From the NCBI GenBank assembly GCA_031285085.1, contig JAITWW010000041.1, forward strand, positions 1 through 12,605: 12,605 nt of DNA. The letters run 5' to 3'. This DNA comes from Candidatus Methanofilum arcanum. GTDB lineage: Archaea > Halobacteriota > Methanomicrobia > Methanomicrobiales > Methanospirillaceae. The notes below the pieces were generated by a model. The model saw nothing but the letters and a program-made list of their open reading frames with translations. It did no database searches and was not told the origin of the DNA. Positions 7,032-12,466 of this stretch are shown here, one piece after another. The translations under genes and the position numbers were made by a program. Position 1 is the first letter of the stretch, and every line of letters begins with the position of its first letter.

Positions 7032-7043
7032 TTATGTATAAAA
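7032..7043 (-). promoter_or_regulatory. TATA box of the TctA-like gene
   Basis: Minus-strand TTTATACATAAA lies about 27 bases before the Shine-Dalgarno sequence. Transcription would start near 7012, giving a leader just long enough to carry the ribosome-binding site ahead of the ATT codon. Confidence 0.5.
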
Positions 7044-7061
7044 CTTTTTGTGCATACTTTT

Positions 7062-7069
7062 AGAAAAAA
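7062..7069 (-). terminator. Oligo-T terminator of SIMPL gene 1
   Basis: About 20 bases after the SIMPL gene 1 stop, the minus strand carries a run of seven T (7069-7063). Oligo-T stretches are sufficient to end transcription in many archaea. Confidence 0.4.
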
Positions 7070-7090
7070 ATAGTTTGATTGAATGATAAT

Positions 7091-7846
7091 CTACTCAATT
7101 GAATATGATATTGATACTGATGCTGATACTTCAACACCTTTTGTTTGAATTGGTGTTGATCCTCCATCTTCGACTGCGATGTCATATGTTGTCATTGATG
7201 CGAACTCATTTCTGTTCATCATGTAAGGGGCTATATAACCTCCTCCAATCTGAACATTGGTAGGCTTTCCAAGTTTCATTCCAAGTGCATTAGATACTAT
7301 TTTTGCATCAGCAGTTGCCTTTTCCACTGCAATCTGCAATGCTTCTTCTCGATATTGTCGGCGTGTGTCTGCTGTTAATGAAAACTGTAGTGAGTCAACA
7401 GAGTTTGCTCCGTTTGCGACCGCTACATCAATAATAGCCCCTGCCTTCTCTACATTTCCTGTAGTGACAGAAATTGTGTTTGATACACGATAGTTCTGTG
7501 CAGCTTCAGATGTTTCCTTTGTCCTGTCACTTGGATTTTGCTCTTCATACACAGAGTAATATGATGTACTGATTTCTTTATCGAAAAGACCTATATCTGA
7601 TTTTAGAGCAGTGATAATGCGAGCCATTTTTTCAGCATTTTCACGTTGAATCTCTTCGATATTTGTTCCTCTTGTAATCACTGCGAGTGAGATCTCAGCC
7701 TGATCAGCTTCCACTTGTATGGTTCCTGTTCCTGTTACATCAATGGTACTCACTGTGTTTGTCTCTGCAGTTCCAATAGTACAAGCATATAAAAGGAGGA
7801 GTACGAGAACTACTCCTTTTTTTAAAGTGCATATCATTTTTTGCAT
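7091..7846 (-). CDS. SIMPL-domain (DUF541) secreted protein 1
   Basis: This 251-residue exported protein starts MQKMICTLKKG, has a hydrophobic core and is probably cleaved after GTA, just before ETNTV. The mature protein is one SIMPL/DUF541 domain: it opens with IDVTGTGTIQVEADQAEISLAV, has a central EKMARIITALK helix and the DKEISTSYYSVYEE segment, and ends with SVSISYSIE. The family (BP26/OMP28-like in bacteria) forms oligomeric envelope proteins without known enzymatic activity; the molecular role in archaea is not established. It is a close paralogue of the next gene upstream, especially over residues 27-100, and shares the ETNTV signal-cleavage boundary. Each copy has its own promoter. 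A 21-base stretch of the coding region is repeated just upstream of the ATG. Confidence 0.85.
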   Translation of the reverse strand: MQKMICTLKKGVVLVLLLLYACTIGTAETNTVSTIDVTGTGTIQVEADQAEISLAVITRGTNIEEIQRENAEKMARIITALKSDIGLFDKEISTSYYSVYEEQNPSDRTKETSEAAQNYRVSNTISVTTGNVEKAGAIIDVAVANGANSVDSLQFSLTADTRRQYREEALQIAVEKATADAKIVSNALGMKLGKPTNVQIGGGYIAPYMMNRNEFASMTTYDIAVEDGGSTPIQTKGVEVSASVSISYSIE

Positions 7847-7869
7847 ATGTACTCACTGTGTTTGTCTCT
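7746..7869. repeat. Exact 21-bp direct repeat at the SIMPL gene 1 start
   Basis: Bases 7746-7766, which encode the codons for ETNTVST after the signal peptide, recur exactly at 7849-7869, between the TATA box and the ATG of the same gene. The period is 103 bases. The second paralogue has only a short related stretch (GAGTACATATG) at its start codon. Confidence 0.85.
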
Positions 7870-7876
7870 ATAAAAT
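7868..7876 (-). promoter_or_regulatory. TATA box of SIMPL gene 1
   Basis: Minus-strand ATTTTATAG is centred about 26 bases before the ATG at 7846, implying a leaderless or nearly leaderless transcript. No Shine-Dalgarno sequence is present; the bases up to the ATG are mainly the 21-bp repeat. Confidence 0.45.
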
Positions 7877-8000
7877 CCTTTCTTAAATGCGCTTTTTGAA
7901 GAGTTTTTGAGAAATTATGGTCTTGTAGATGCCTTTTCTTGACTCTTGGCATAGAGGTGTTCTTGGAATAAGATCTTTCCCATGAACTGGGATAGAACTG

Positions 8001-8020
8001 GAAAAAAGGAAAAAAGAAAA
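8001..8020 (-). terminator. T-rich terminator of SIMPL gene 2
   Basis: About 14 bases after the SIMPL gene 2 stop, the minus strand reads TTTTCTTTTTTCCTTTTTTC. This type of poly-T tract ends transcripts in archaea, and it separates the two paralogues into their own transcription units. Confidence 0.45.
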
Positions 8021-8033
8021 TCTAGATTAATAA

Positions 8034-8771
8034 TTATGATATTGTGAATGAGATGGATACTGATGCTGATATCTCAACTTCTTCTGCCTGAATTGGTGTT
8101 GGTGCTGCTGCATCATACGCCATCATGCTTTCAGCATAGGCGTAGTTTCTGTAAGGAATTATATCACTCTGTCCGATCTGAATATGTGCAGGTTTTCCAA
8201 GAGTCATGCCAAGTGCCTGGACAACGATGTTTGCCTCATCTGTTGCCTTCTCTACTGCCATTTGTAAGATTTTCTCTTTATACTGGCGGCGTGACGTATC
8301 TGTTAGTGAAAACTGGAGTGAATTCACAGAATTTGCTCCATTTTTGACAGCCAGATCAATAATAGATCCTGCATTGCTTGTATCACCAGAAATGACATCA
8401 ATTCTGTTAGATACCCGATAAATCTGTGCACCCTTTTGATACATTGCTCTCACATCATCACTTAGATATTTTTCTTCAGAGATAGAGTATGATGATGTGC
8501 TGATCTCTTTATCTGAAAGACCAAACTCTGATTTCAGAGCAGAGATAATGCTTGTCATTTTCAGAGCATTTTCACGTTGAATCTCTTCAATATTTGTTCC
8601 CATTGTAATGACTGCGAGTGAGATCTCAGCCTGATCTGGCTCGACTTTGATTGTTTGCGTTCCTGTTACATCAATTGTATTCACTGTGTTTGTTTCTGCA
8701 CTTACGATCGTACATGCAAGCAGGAGTAAAAGAAGTACTCCGGCTTTCAAAAATCTCTCAAACCGCTGCAT
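8034..8771 (-). CDS. SIMPL-domain (DUF541) secreted protein 2
   Basis: This 245-residue paralogue of the downstream gene has the same plan: signal peptide MQRFERFLKAG plus a leucine-rich core, cleavage near VSA before ETNTV, then one SIMPL domain with IDVTGTQTIKVEPDQAEISLAV, TNIEEIQRENALKM and DKEISTSSYSISEE, ending SVSISFTIS. Identity with protein 1 is highest in the first 80 mature residues and falls in the middle (SDDVRAMYQKGAQIY versus SDRTKETSEAAQNY) and near the C-terminus. This pattern fits tandem duplication followed by divergence of an exposed region. A TATA-like ATTTAAAAA lies about 25 bases before the ATG. Both proteins are expected outside the cytoplasmic membrane; no anchor is visible. 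Confidence 0.85.
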   Translation of the reverse strand: MQRFERFLKAGVLLLLLLACTIVSAETNTVNTIDVTGTQTIKVEPDQAEISLAVITMGTNIEEIQRENALKMTSIISALKSEFGLSDKEISTSSYSISEEKYLSDDVRAMYQKGAQIYRVSNRIDVISGDTSNAGSIIDLAVKNGANSVNSLQFSLTDTSRRQYKEKILQMAVEKATDEANIVVQALGMTLGKPAHIQIGQSDIIPYRNYAYAESMMAYDAAAPTPIQAEEVEISASVSISFTIS

Positions 8772-8790
8772 ATGTACTCATTGTATGCAT

Positions 8791-8800
8791 TTTTTAAATC
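8791..8800 (-). promoter_or_regulatory. TATA box of SIMPL gene 2
   Basis: Minus-strand GATTTAAAAA is centred about 25 bases before the ATG at 8771. As with SIMPL gene 1, this implies a leaderless transcript, and the bases next to the ATG (GAGTACATATG) are shared by both genes. Confidence 0.4.
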
Positions 8801-8824
8801 TTTTATCCAAAATAGGTTTTAAAA

Positions 8825-9337
8825 TTATTTTTTTGAATCTCCCCATACTTCGAAAAATGTGACATCTTCAACTGCTTTTTTCGGTGGGCTGGAAATCTCC
8901 GCTGGAACTCCTGCTGGAATAAGGGATACCAGTTTATATGGTTCTGGAACCTTCAAAAGTGAAGTTACTGCATCTACGTAACCCTTTTTGTCTCCGGCAA
9001 CCCAGCAGCTTCCAATACCATGTCCCTGAAGGCAGATAATCATATTTTCTGTTGCTGCACAGCAGTCTTCAAGATAATATGTCTGATTTACATCTCCAAA
9101 TACTGCAAAACAAATTGGTGCATCTGCAATAAAAACCCCATTATCCGCGAGTTTTGCGATCGCATTCAGCATCTCTTTATCCCGAATTGCACCAAATATC
9201 CATGGCTGGCTATTTCTTGCACTTGGTGCGAGACGTGCACATTCAAAAACCTCTTTGATAACCACATCACTTACTGGCGTATTTTGGTACTTTCGAACAC
9301 TTCTCCGTGATTTAATGAGAGTAGATCCAAGATTCAT
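8825..9337 (-). CDS. Nitroreductase-family flavoprotein
   Basis: This is a small FMN-dependent oxidoreductase of about 170 residues. The N-terminal RRSVRKYQNTPVS and ARLAPSARNSQPW are the FMN-binding hallmarks of the nitroreductase fold, and GIGSCWVAG and KLVSLIPAGVP complete it. I start it at MNLGSTLIKSRRSVRKY (9337), because the RRSVR segment lies near residue 10 in this family. An in-frame ATG at 9346 is nearly as good; the frame also runs up to 9403, but those residues (MFVKNCLGKMCWVNALL) look like translated spacer. These enzymes reduce nitro, quinone or other small electron acceptors with NAD(P)H or F420H2; the physiological substrate cannot be told from the sequence. The gene stands alone; 53 bases separate its stop from the start of SIMPL gene 2. 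Confidence 0.85.
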   Translation of the reverse strand: MNLGSTLIKSRRSVRKYQNTPVSDVVIKEVFECARLAPSARNSQPWIFGAIRDKEMLNAIAKLADNGVFIADAPICFAVFGDVNQTYYLEDCCAATENMIICLQGHGIGSCWVAGDKKGYVDAVTSLLKVPEPYKLVSLIPAGVPAEISSPPKKAVEDVTFFEVWGDSKK

Positions 9338-9382
9338 AGTACACATTTGTTGTAGGAGTGCATTAACCCAGCACATTTTTCC

Positions 9383-9421
9383 CAAACAATTTTTCACAAA
9401 CAATTTTTTGCAAAAAAATTG
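9383..9421. repeat. 12-bp direct repeat and A/T palindrome
   Basis: CAAACAATTTTT occurs at 9383-9394 and 9397-9408, a 14-base period. The second copy runs into a near-perfect palindrome, CAATTTTTT-GC-AAAAAAATTG (9401-9421). It lies between the nitroreductase start and the GC-rich structured segment. It could hold the nitroreductase promoter, or a T-rich end for a minus-strand RNA. Confidence 0.5.
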
Positions 9422-9433
9422 AGTAAAAGCACT

Positions 9434-9660
9434 TGGGGTATGCCTCCGTTGGTCGCATACCCGTCGAATGGTTGTTCATTTGCGTATTTGATGTCCCCTG
9501 GCTGGATGTTTTCGTCTTGGATAGCCCAGCAGTAAGCGGATTTTCGACGTGAGTGGACAAGCGGGCCGCAGAAAAAACGGCAGTTTGATCCCTCTCAAGC
9601 CATCTGACGAAGGAAGATGGCTTCAAGGGAGGCGCGTCCTCGCCGTGCCTGGCGAGGTGA
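9434..9660 (-). ncRNA. Candidate structured RNA or element (unidentified)
   Basis: This non-coding segment is more GC-rich than its flanks and carries several strong stems. GGGTATGC/GCATACCC (9436-9443 with 9455-9462) has 8 bp, AAGCCATCT/AGATGGCTT (9597-9605 with 9615-9623) has 9 bp plus an outer TCCCT/AGGGA, and CCTCGCC/GGCGAGG (9638-9644 with 9651-9657) has 7 bp. On the minus strand the last stem is followed by T-rich sequence (9425-9403), and a palindromic TATA-like TATTTAAATA lies upstream (9671-9680), so minus-strand transcription is the better guess. I compared it from memory with archaeal SRP RNA, RNase P RNA and 5S rRNA and saw none of their conserved cores. An open frame crosses it, but the peptide is low-complexity and matches nothing I know. 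Confidence 0.35.
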
Positions 9661-9670
9661 GGAACCAATT

Positions 9671-9680
9671 TATTTAAATA
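9671..9680. promoter_or_regulatory. Palindromic TATA box before tRNA-Trp
   Basis: TATTTAAATA is a perfect palindrome about 33 bases before the first tRNA base, preceded by BRE-like GGAACCAATT. It fits a transcript start a few bases before the tRNA. Being symmetric, it could also drive the minus-strand structured segment. Confidence 0.5.
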
Positions 9681-9708
9681 GAACATACGTTGACATAATA
9701 AAAGCTAA

Positions 9709-9866
9709 GGGGTCGTGGCCTAGTCCGGCATGGCGACGGGCTCCAGCGGTCTTTGCATGGTGCAGATGATGAACAATCGGGTCTTCTGATGAAGTGATGA
9801 TCCGTTGGAGCACTGATGCATTTCGGAGAGACCCGTCGATCGTGAGTTCAAATCTCACCGACCCCA
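9709..9866 (+). tRNA. tRNA-Trp (CCA) with intron
   Basis: The exons are 9709-9746 and 9831-9866 (74 nt mature). Acceptor GGGGTCG (9709-9715) pairs perfectly with CGACCCC (9859-9865); the discriminator is A9866, and CCA is not encoded. The D arm is GCC...GGC (9718-9734). Anticodon stem ACGGG (9736-9740) pairs with CCCGT (9832-9836), and the spliced loop is CTCCAGA with anticodon CCA at 9743-9745. The T arm is GTGAG/CTCAC with loop TTCAAAT. The intron follows position 37, the standard archaeal site. A bulge-helix-bulge is visible: CTCC (9741-9744) pairs with GGAG (9825-9828), flanked by three-base bulges AGC (9745-9747) and AGA (9829-9831), with cleavage after the second base of each. tRNA-Trp is required for UGG decoding. 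Confidence 0.97.
9747..9830 (+). ncRNA. tRNA-Trp intron = box C/D 2'-O-methylation guide
   Basis: The 84-nt intron has a complete set of guide boxes: C ATGATGA (9766-9772), D' CTGA (9786-9789), C' GTGATGA (9794-9800), D CTGA (9813-9816). The guide before D (9802-9811) pairs over ten bases, with one G-U, to 9740-9749 of the same precursor; the fifth base upstream of D (G9808) faces C9743, tRNA position 34. The guide before D' pairs with 9828-9835, and its fifth base (G9781) faces C9832, position 39. The archaeal tRNA-Trp intron is known in Haloferax to guide methylation at positions 34 and 39, and this copy keeps both targets. Because the targets span exon-intron junctions, methylation must precede splicing. 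Confidence 0.93.
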
Positions 9867-9892
9867 CATTGTATCAATCTGTTTTCACTCAG

Positions 9893-9922
9893 TTTACGTG
9901 TTACGTGTATCATGTACGTAAA
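9893..9922. repeat. Inverted repeat upstream of fae-hps
   Basis: TTTACGT (9893-9899) is the exact reverse complement of ACGTAAA (9916-9922). TTACGTG also repeats in tandem (9894-9900 and 9901-9907). The element lies about 80 bases before the fae-hps TATA box and 26 bases after the tRNA, so it could be an operator or part of the tRNA 3' trailer. Confidence 0.45.
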
Positions 9923-10001
9923 TGAATCATTGATAGGTAATCAGTGGTAGGGAATGTCCGCCAAAGATAGTGATTTTTTGAGGATCCATTCTTACTTATT
10001 A

Positions 10002-10009
10002 CTTATATT
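10002..10009 (+). promoter_or_regulatory. TATA box of fae-hps
   Basis: CTTATATT is centred about 27 bases before the ATG at 10033. The implied transcript is leaderless or has only a few bases of leader. TAAGG directly before the ATG is too close to act as a normal Shine-Dalgarno sequence. Confidence 0.45.
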
Positions 10010-10032
10010 CTTAGAAAACAAACGTTAAGGCA

Positions 10033-11217
10033 ATGTATTTAATTGGAGAAGCCCTCATCGGGGAAGGAAATGAACTTGCGCATATCGATCTCTTGATGGG
10101 AGACAAAGGCGGCCCAGTAGGTGCTGCATTCGCAAGCTCACTCACAGGACTCTCTGCAGGTCATACCCCTCTTCTTGCAGTAATTCGACCAAATCTTCTC
10201 ACAAAGCCGGCAACAATTGTTGTTCCAAAGGTAACACTGAAAAGCGGTGAACAAGTAAACCAGATGTTTGGTCCTGTTCAGGCAGCAGTCTCAAAGGGTA
10301 TTGCAGACTGCCTCGAAGAGGGAGTATTTGATGATATAGATATTGAAAATACCGTTATTGTGGCAAGTGTGTTTCTCCACCCAAAAGCACGTGACTATAG
10401 TATGATATATCGATATAACTATGGTGCTACACGACTCGCAATCAGGCGTGCTCTTGATGCCTTCCCAGACAAGGCAACAATTCTCCATGAAAAGGATCGT
10501 GCAGCACATCCAATCATGGGCTTTAAAGTCCAACGTCTCTGGGATCCACCGTATTTACAGGTTGCATGTGATATCGTTGACCTTGGAAAGCTAAAGCATG
10601 TACTGAAGGAACTTCCGCGAAGTGATCATCTCATTATCGAAGCAGGAACTCCACTTATCAAGAAGTTTGGGCTTCAGGTCTTATCTGAGATTCGATCAGT
10701 GCTCCCAGATGCATTTATCATTGCAGATATGAAAGTGCTTGACACTGGAAATCTTGAGGCACGTATGGCATCTGATGCATCAGCTGATGCCGTTGTCTTA
10801 TCAGGACTTGCTCCGATATCTACTCTTGAGAAAGGAATTGAAGAGACAAGAAAAACAGGAGTTTACTCGGTCATTGACATGCTCAATGTGGAAGATCCAG
10901 TCGCTCTTATCAAAAAGCTCTCAGTCAAACCAGATATTGTTGAACTTCACCGTGCTATCGATGCAGAAGACAATGCCCATGCATGGGGAAGTATTCCAGA
11001 GATCAAAGCAGCAGCAGGAGACAAAAAGATCCTTGTTGCAACAGCAGGTGGTATTCGAGTACCGGTTGTCAAGGAGGCTCTCGCAGCAGGTGCTGATATC
11101 CTTGTAGTAGGGCGTGCAATCACGGCAAGTAAGGAGGTACGGCTCGCAGCAGAAGAGTTCCTTGAATCTCTGAATCAGTATGATATTGATCAGTTTAGAA
11201 TAATGACTGATTTCTAA
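10033..11217 (+). CDS. fae-hps: Bifunctional Fae-Hps (formaldehyde-activating enzyme / hexulose-6-phosphate synthase)
   Basis: This is a 394-residue cytoplasmic fusion enzyme. Residues 1 to about 160 are the Fae domain, which joins formaldehyde to tetrahydromethanopterin to give methylene-H4MPT; the catalytic histidine is H17 in AHIDLL, and SAGHTPLLAV and QMFGPVQAAV are also conserved. Residues from about 165 to 385 are 3-hexulose-6-phosphate synthase, a TIM-barrel aldolase: EAGTP (203-207), ADMKVLD with the D-x-K-x-x-D metal/phosphate site (231-237), HRAID (306-310), ATAGGI (336-341) and VVGRAIT (358-364). In methanogens without an oxidative pentose pathway the Hps half runs backward, making ribulose 5-phosphate and formaldehyde from hexulose 6-phosphate, and Fae captures the formaldehyde. 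Length and domain order are those of archaeal fusions. It has its own promoter; fdhD follows after 47 bases. Confidence 0.95.
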   Translation: MYLIGEALIGEGNELAHIDLLMGDKGGPVGAAFASSLTGLSAGHTPLLAVIRPNLLTKPATIVVPKVTLKSGEQVNQMFGPVQAAVSKGIADCLEEGVFDDIDIENTVIVASVFLHPKARDYSMIYRYNYGATRLAIRRALDAFPDKATILHEKDRAAHPIMGFKVQRLWDPPYLQVACDIVDLGKLKHVLKELPRSDHLIIEAGTPLIKKFGLQVLSEIRSVLPDAFIIADMKVLDTGNLEARMASDASADAVVLSGLAPISTLEKGIEETRKTGVYSVIDMLNVEDPVALIKKLSVKPDIVELHRAIDAEDNAHAWGSIPEIKAAAGDKKILVATAGGIRVPVVKEALAAGADILVVGRAITASKEVRLAAEEFLESLNQYDIDQFRIMTDF

Positions 11218-11264
11218 ATACGTATCACTTATACTCTTTATCTCTTTTTACGACACATCACAAG

Positions 11265-12026
11265 ATGTATATTTCTGGATGCAGAAGACTTTCTATGTAT
11301 CTCGGTCATGCGAAGGGAGTTCATTATAGAGACGGTATAATAACAGAAGTCGAGGATAATGTCGTACTTGAGGAAACAGTTTCGATTTATTATAATGGAG
11401 AGCTCATGACAGAACAGATCGCATCGCATGAATTCCTTGCAGAACTTGGGGTAGGATTTGTCATAAGTGAAGGTATCAGTACCAGTATTGACAAAGTGGA
11501 GGTTGAAGAGGAAGCAATCTATGTGACTGGACCAACTCGCAAAGATACTGGAACATGGATTACTGGATCTTCAGGAGGCGCATCTAGTACAGTATCTCCA
11601 CAGGTCTTACAGGAGGAAAAAACTGTAACAGTGTCTCCAGCAACTGTTGAGGCTGTGATTGCAGCAATTCAGTCTGATGAATGGCTGAAAACAGGAGGTC
11701 TTCACTGTTCTGTGCTCTTTTGTGATGATGCGCTCCTCATTCGCTGTGCAGATATTGGAAGGCATAATACCGTTGACAAGGTCGTTGGATGGGCTTTTCT
11801 TCATAATATCGATCTTCGTGAATGTGTTATTGGATGCACCGGCAGACAACCAACAGGTATGGTACGAAAAGTTGCAAATGCACAGATTCCAGTCATTGTC
11901 TCACGAGCAGCAACAAGCACGAAAGGGATTGAGACCGCAATAAAAACAGGCATAACACTTATTGGATTTGCACGTCCTGGAAGGTTCACTGTGTACTCAC
12001 ACCCTGAGCGAGTGGTATTTCCCTAA
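11265..12026 (+). CDS. fdhD: FdhD-like protein lacking the cysteine motif
   Basis: This 253-residue protein belongs to the FdhD/NarQ family, which passes sulfur from a cysteine desulfurase to the molybdenum or tungsten bis-MGD cofactor of formate dehydrogenases. Family segments present are VEDNVVLEETVSIYYNGE, SHEFLAELGVGFVISEG, TGGLHCS, DIGRHNTVDKVVG (GRHN at 165-168), SRAAT, and TLIGFARPGRFTVYSHPERV at the end. The stretch where FdhD carries its functional cysteine(s), C-x-x-C in E. coli, reads GSSGGASS (101-108) here, with no cysteine. Other cysteines exist (GLHC, FCDD, RCAD, ECVIGC) but not at that site. The usual GRHN-preceding E-D is A-D. The start is uncertain: ATG 11265 (TATA-like CTTATACT about 33 bases upstream) or ATG 11295 (TGTATATTT about 24 bases upstream). 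It lies 47 bases after fae-hps, in the same direction. Confidence 0.85.
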   Translation: MYISGCRRLSMYLGHAKGVHYRDGIITEVEDNVVLEETVSIYYNGELMTEQIASHEFLAELGVGFVISEGISTSIDKVEVEEEAIYVTGPTRKDTGTWITGSSGGASSTVSPQVLQEEKTVTVSPATVEAVIAAIQSDEWLKTGGLHCSVLFCDDALLIRCADIGRHNTVDKVVGWAFLHNIDLRECVIGCTGRQPTGMVRKVANAQIPVIVSRAATSTKGIETAIKTGITLIGFARPGRFTVYSHPERVVFP

Positions 12027-12063
12027 AGTTGGGGAGGTACCAAAACACAAAAATCAACCGTAC

Positions 12064-12420
12064 ATAGAGTAGGGGATCAGGCACCTATGCCCTTGCGGGC
12101 CGGTTTTCCTGTTCCCTCTCTCCGAACCGGACGTACCTCTCTCGAGGTATCCGGCTTTCCTTAGGCAGTTAACATACCTTTTATTGTTCAACCATGAATG
12201 ACACATGAGTGACAATTGTCACAAACGACAAGTGTTTTTCTGCGCTTTTTCTTCATTACCTTTTCCCAGTGGGAATCACCAAGTTTTTTTAGACTGCCCA
12301 CATGATGAATTTCGTAGGTTTCCGCTCTTTTGTCGTCGCACAGTTCGCAAACACGAGAGTTTGGACGTTCTTGAATTCTCCTCCGTTTGGGGAATAAATA
12401 ATCATGGATTTTCACGGAAT
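12064..12420 (-). mobile_element. 5'-truncated group II intron (3' end)
   Basis: Read on the minus strand, the segment runs from the end of a maturase gene (stop 12190-12188) through domain V (12157-12124) and a domain VI stem with a probable bulged branch-point A (12070) to the intron end CTACTCTAT (12072-12064). After that comes unrelated flanking sequence that leads into the 3' end of fdhD. Domains I-III, the 5' splice site and most of the maturase are missing: sequence beyond about 12400 shows no reverse-transcriptase or maturase similarity. It lies 37 bases after the fdhD stop, opposite to it. Loss of the 5' part is a common result of incomplete reverse transcription during intron insertion. 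It cannot splice as it stands. The upper boundary is approximate. Confidence 0.8.
12124..12157 (-). ncRNA. Group II intron domain V
   Basis: The minus strand gives a 34-nt hairpin of the standard domain V length. It begins A-AGC-CGG, with the AGC catalytic triad, has the upper stem ACCTC/GAGGT closed by the GNRA tetraloop GAGA, the two-base CG bulge in TACGTCC, and ends CCGGTTC. Its layout closely follows the domain V of bacterial introns such as Ll.LtrB. The active-site elements appear intact although the intron is truncated. Confidence 0.9.
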
Positions 12421-12466
12421 TAATGAAGCCCAAATTGAAAGAGAAAAAGTGGCTAAAATATATCAA
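12188..12466 (-). pseudogene. Maturase remnant: C-terminal HNH endonuclease domain
   Basis: This open frame of 92 codons retains only the last part of a group II intron-encoded protein. From about residue 27 it matches the HNH DNA-endonuclease tail: KRRRIQERPNSRVCELC (C40, C43), YEIHHVGSLKKL (H54, H55), WEKVMKKKRRKTLVVC and CDNCH (C82, C85, H86), ending just before domain V as in complete introns. The zinc cysteines and histidines are all there. Residues 1 to about 26 (TTG start, FSHFFSFN...) do not look like maturase domain X and probably translate flanking DNA, and the frame upstream is closed by a TGA. Without reverse-transcriptase and domain X it cannot support splicing; expression of a free HNH domain is conceivable but unsupported. 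Confidence 0.75.

Noticed and set aside
7740..7952. 70-codon minus-strand frame containing ETNTVST upstream of SIMPL gene 1
   Set aside because: It overlaps the SIMPL signal peptide in another frame; the ETNTVST match comes from the 21-bp DNA repeat, not from a separate gene.
9338..9403. N-terminal extension of the nitroreductase
   Set aside because: The family begins close to the RRSVRKY segment; the extra residues overlap an A/T palindrome and direct repeat that look like spacer DNA.
9436..9657. SRP RNA, RNase P RNA or 5S rRNA
   Set aside because: None of the conserved cores I know for these RNAs is visible on either strand.
9363..9686. Long minus-strand open frame crossing the GC-rich spacer
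   Set aside because: The peptide is low-complexity and lacks any family motif, the region is full of perfect hairpins, and the frame runs into the TATA box of the tRNA; a structured RNA or plain spacer explains it better.
9670..9867. Minus-strand open frame over the tRNA
   Set aside because: It is the antisense of a tRNA-Trp gene with a perfectly folded acceptor, T arm and splice motif.
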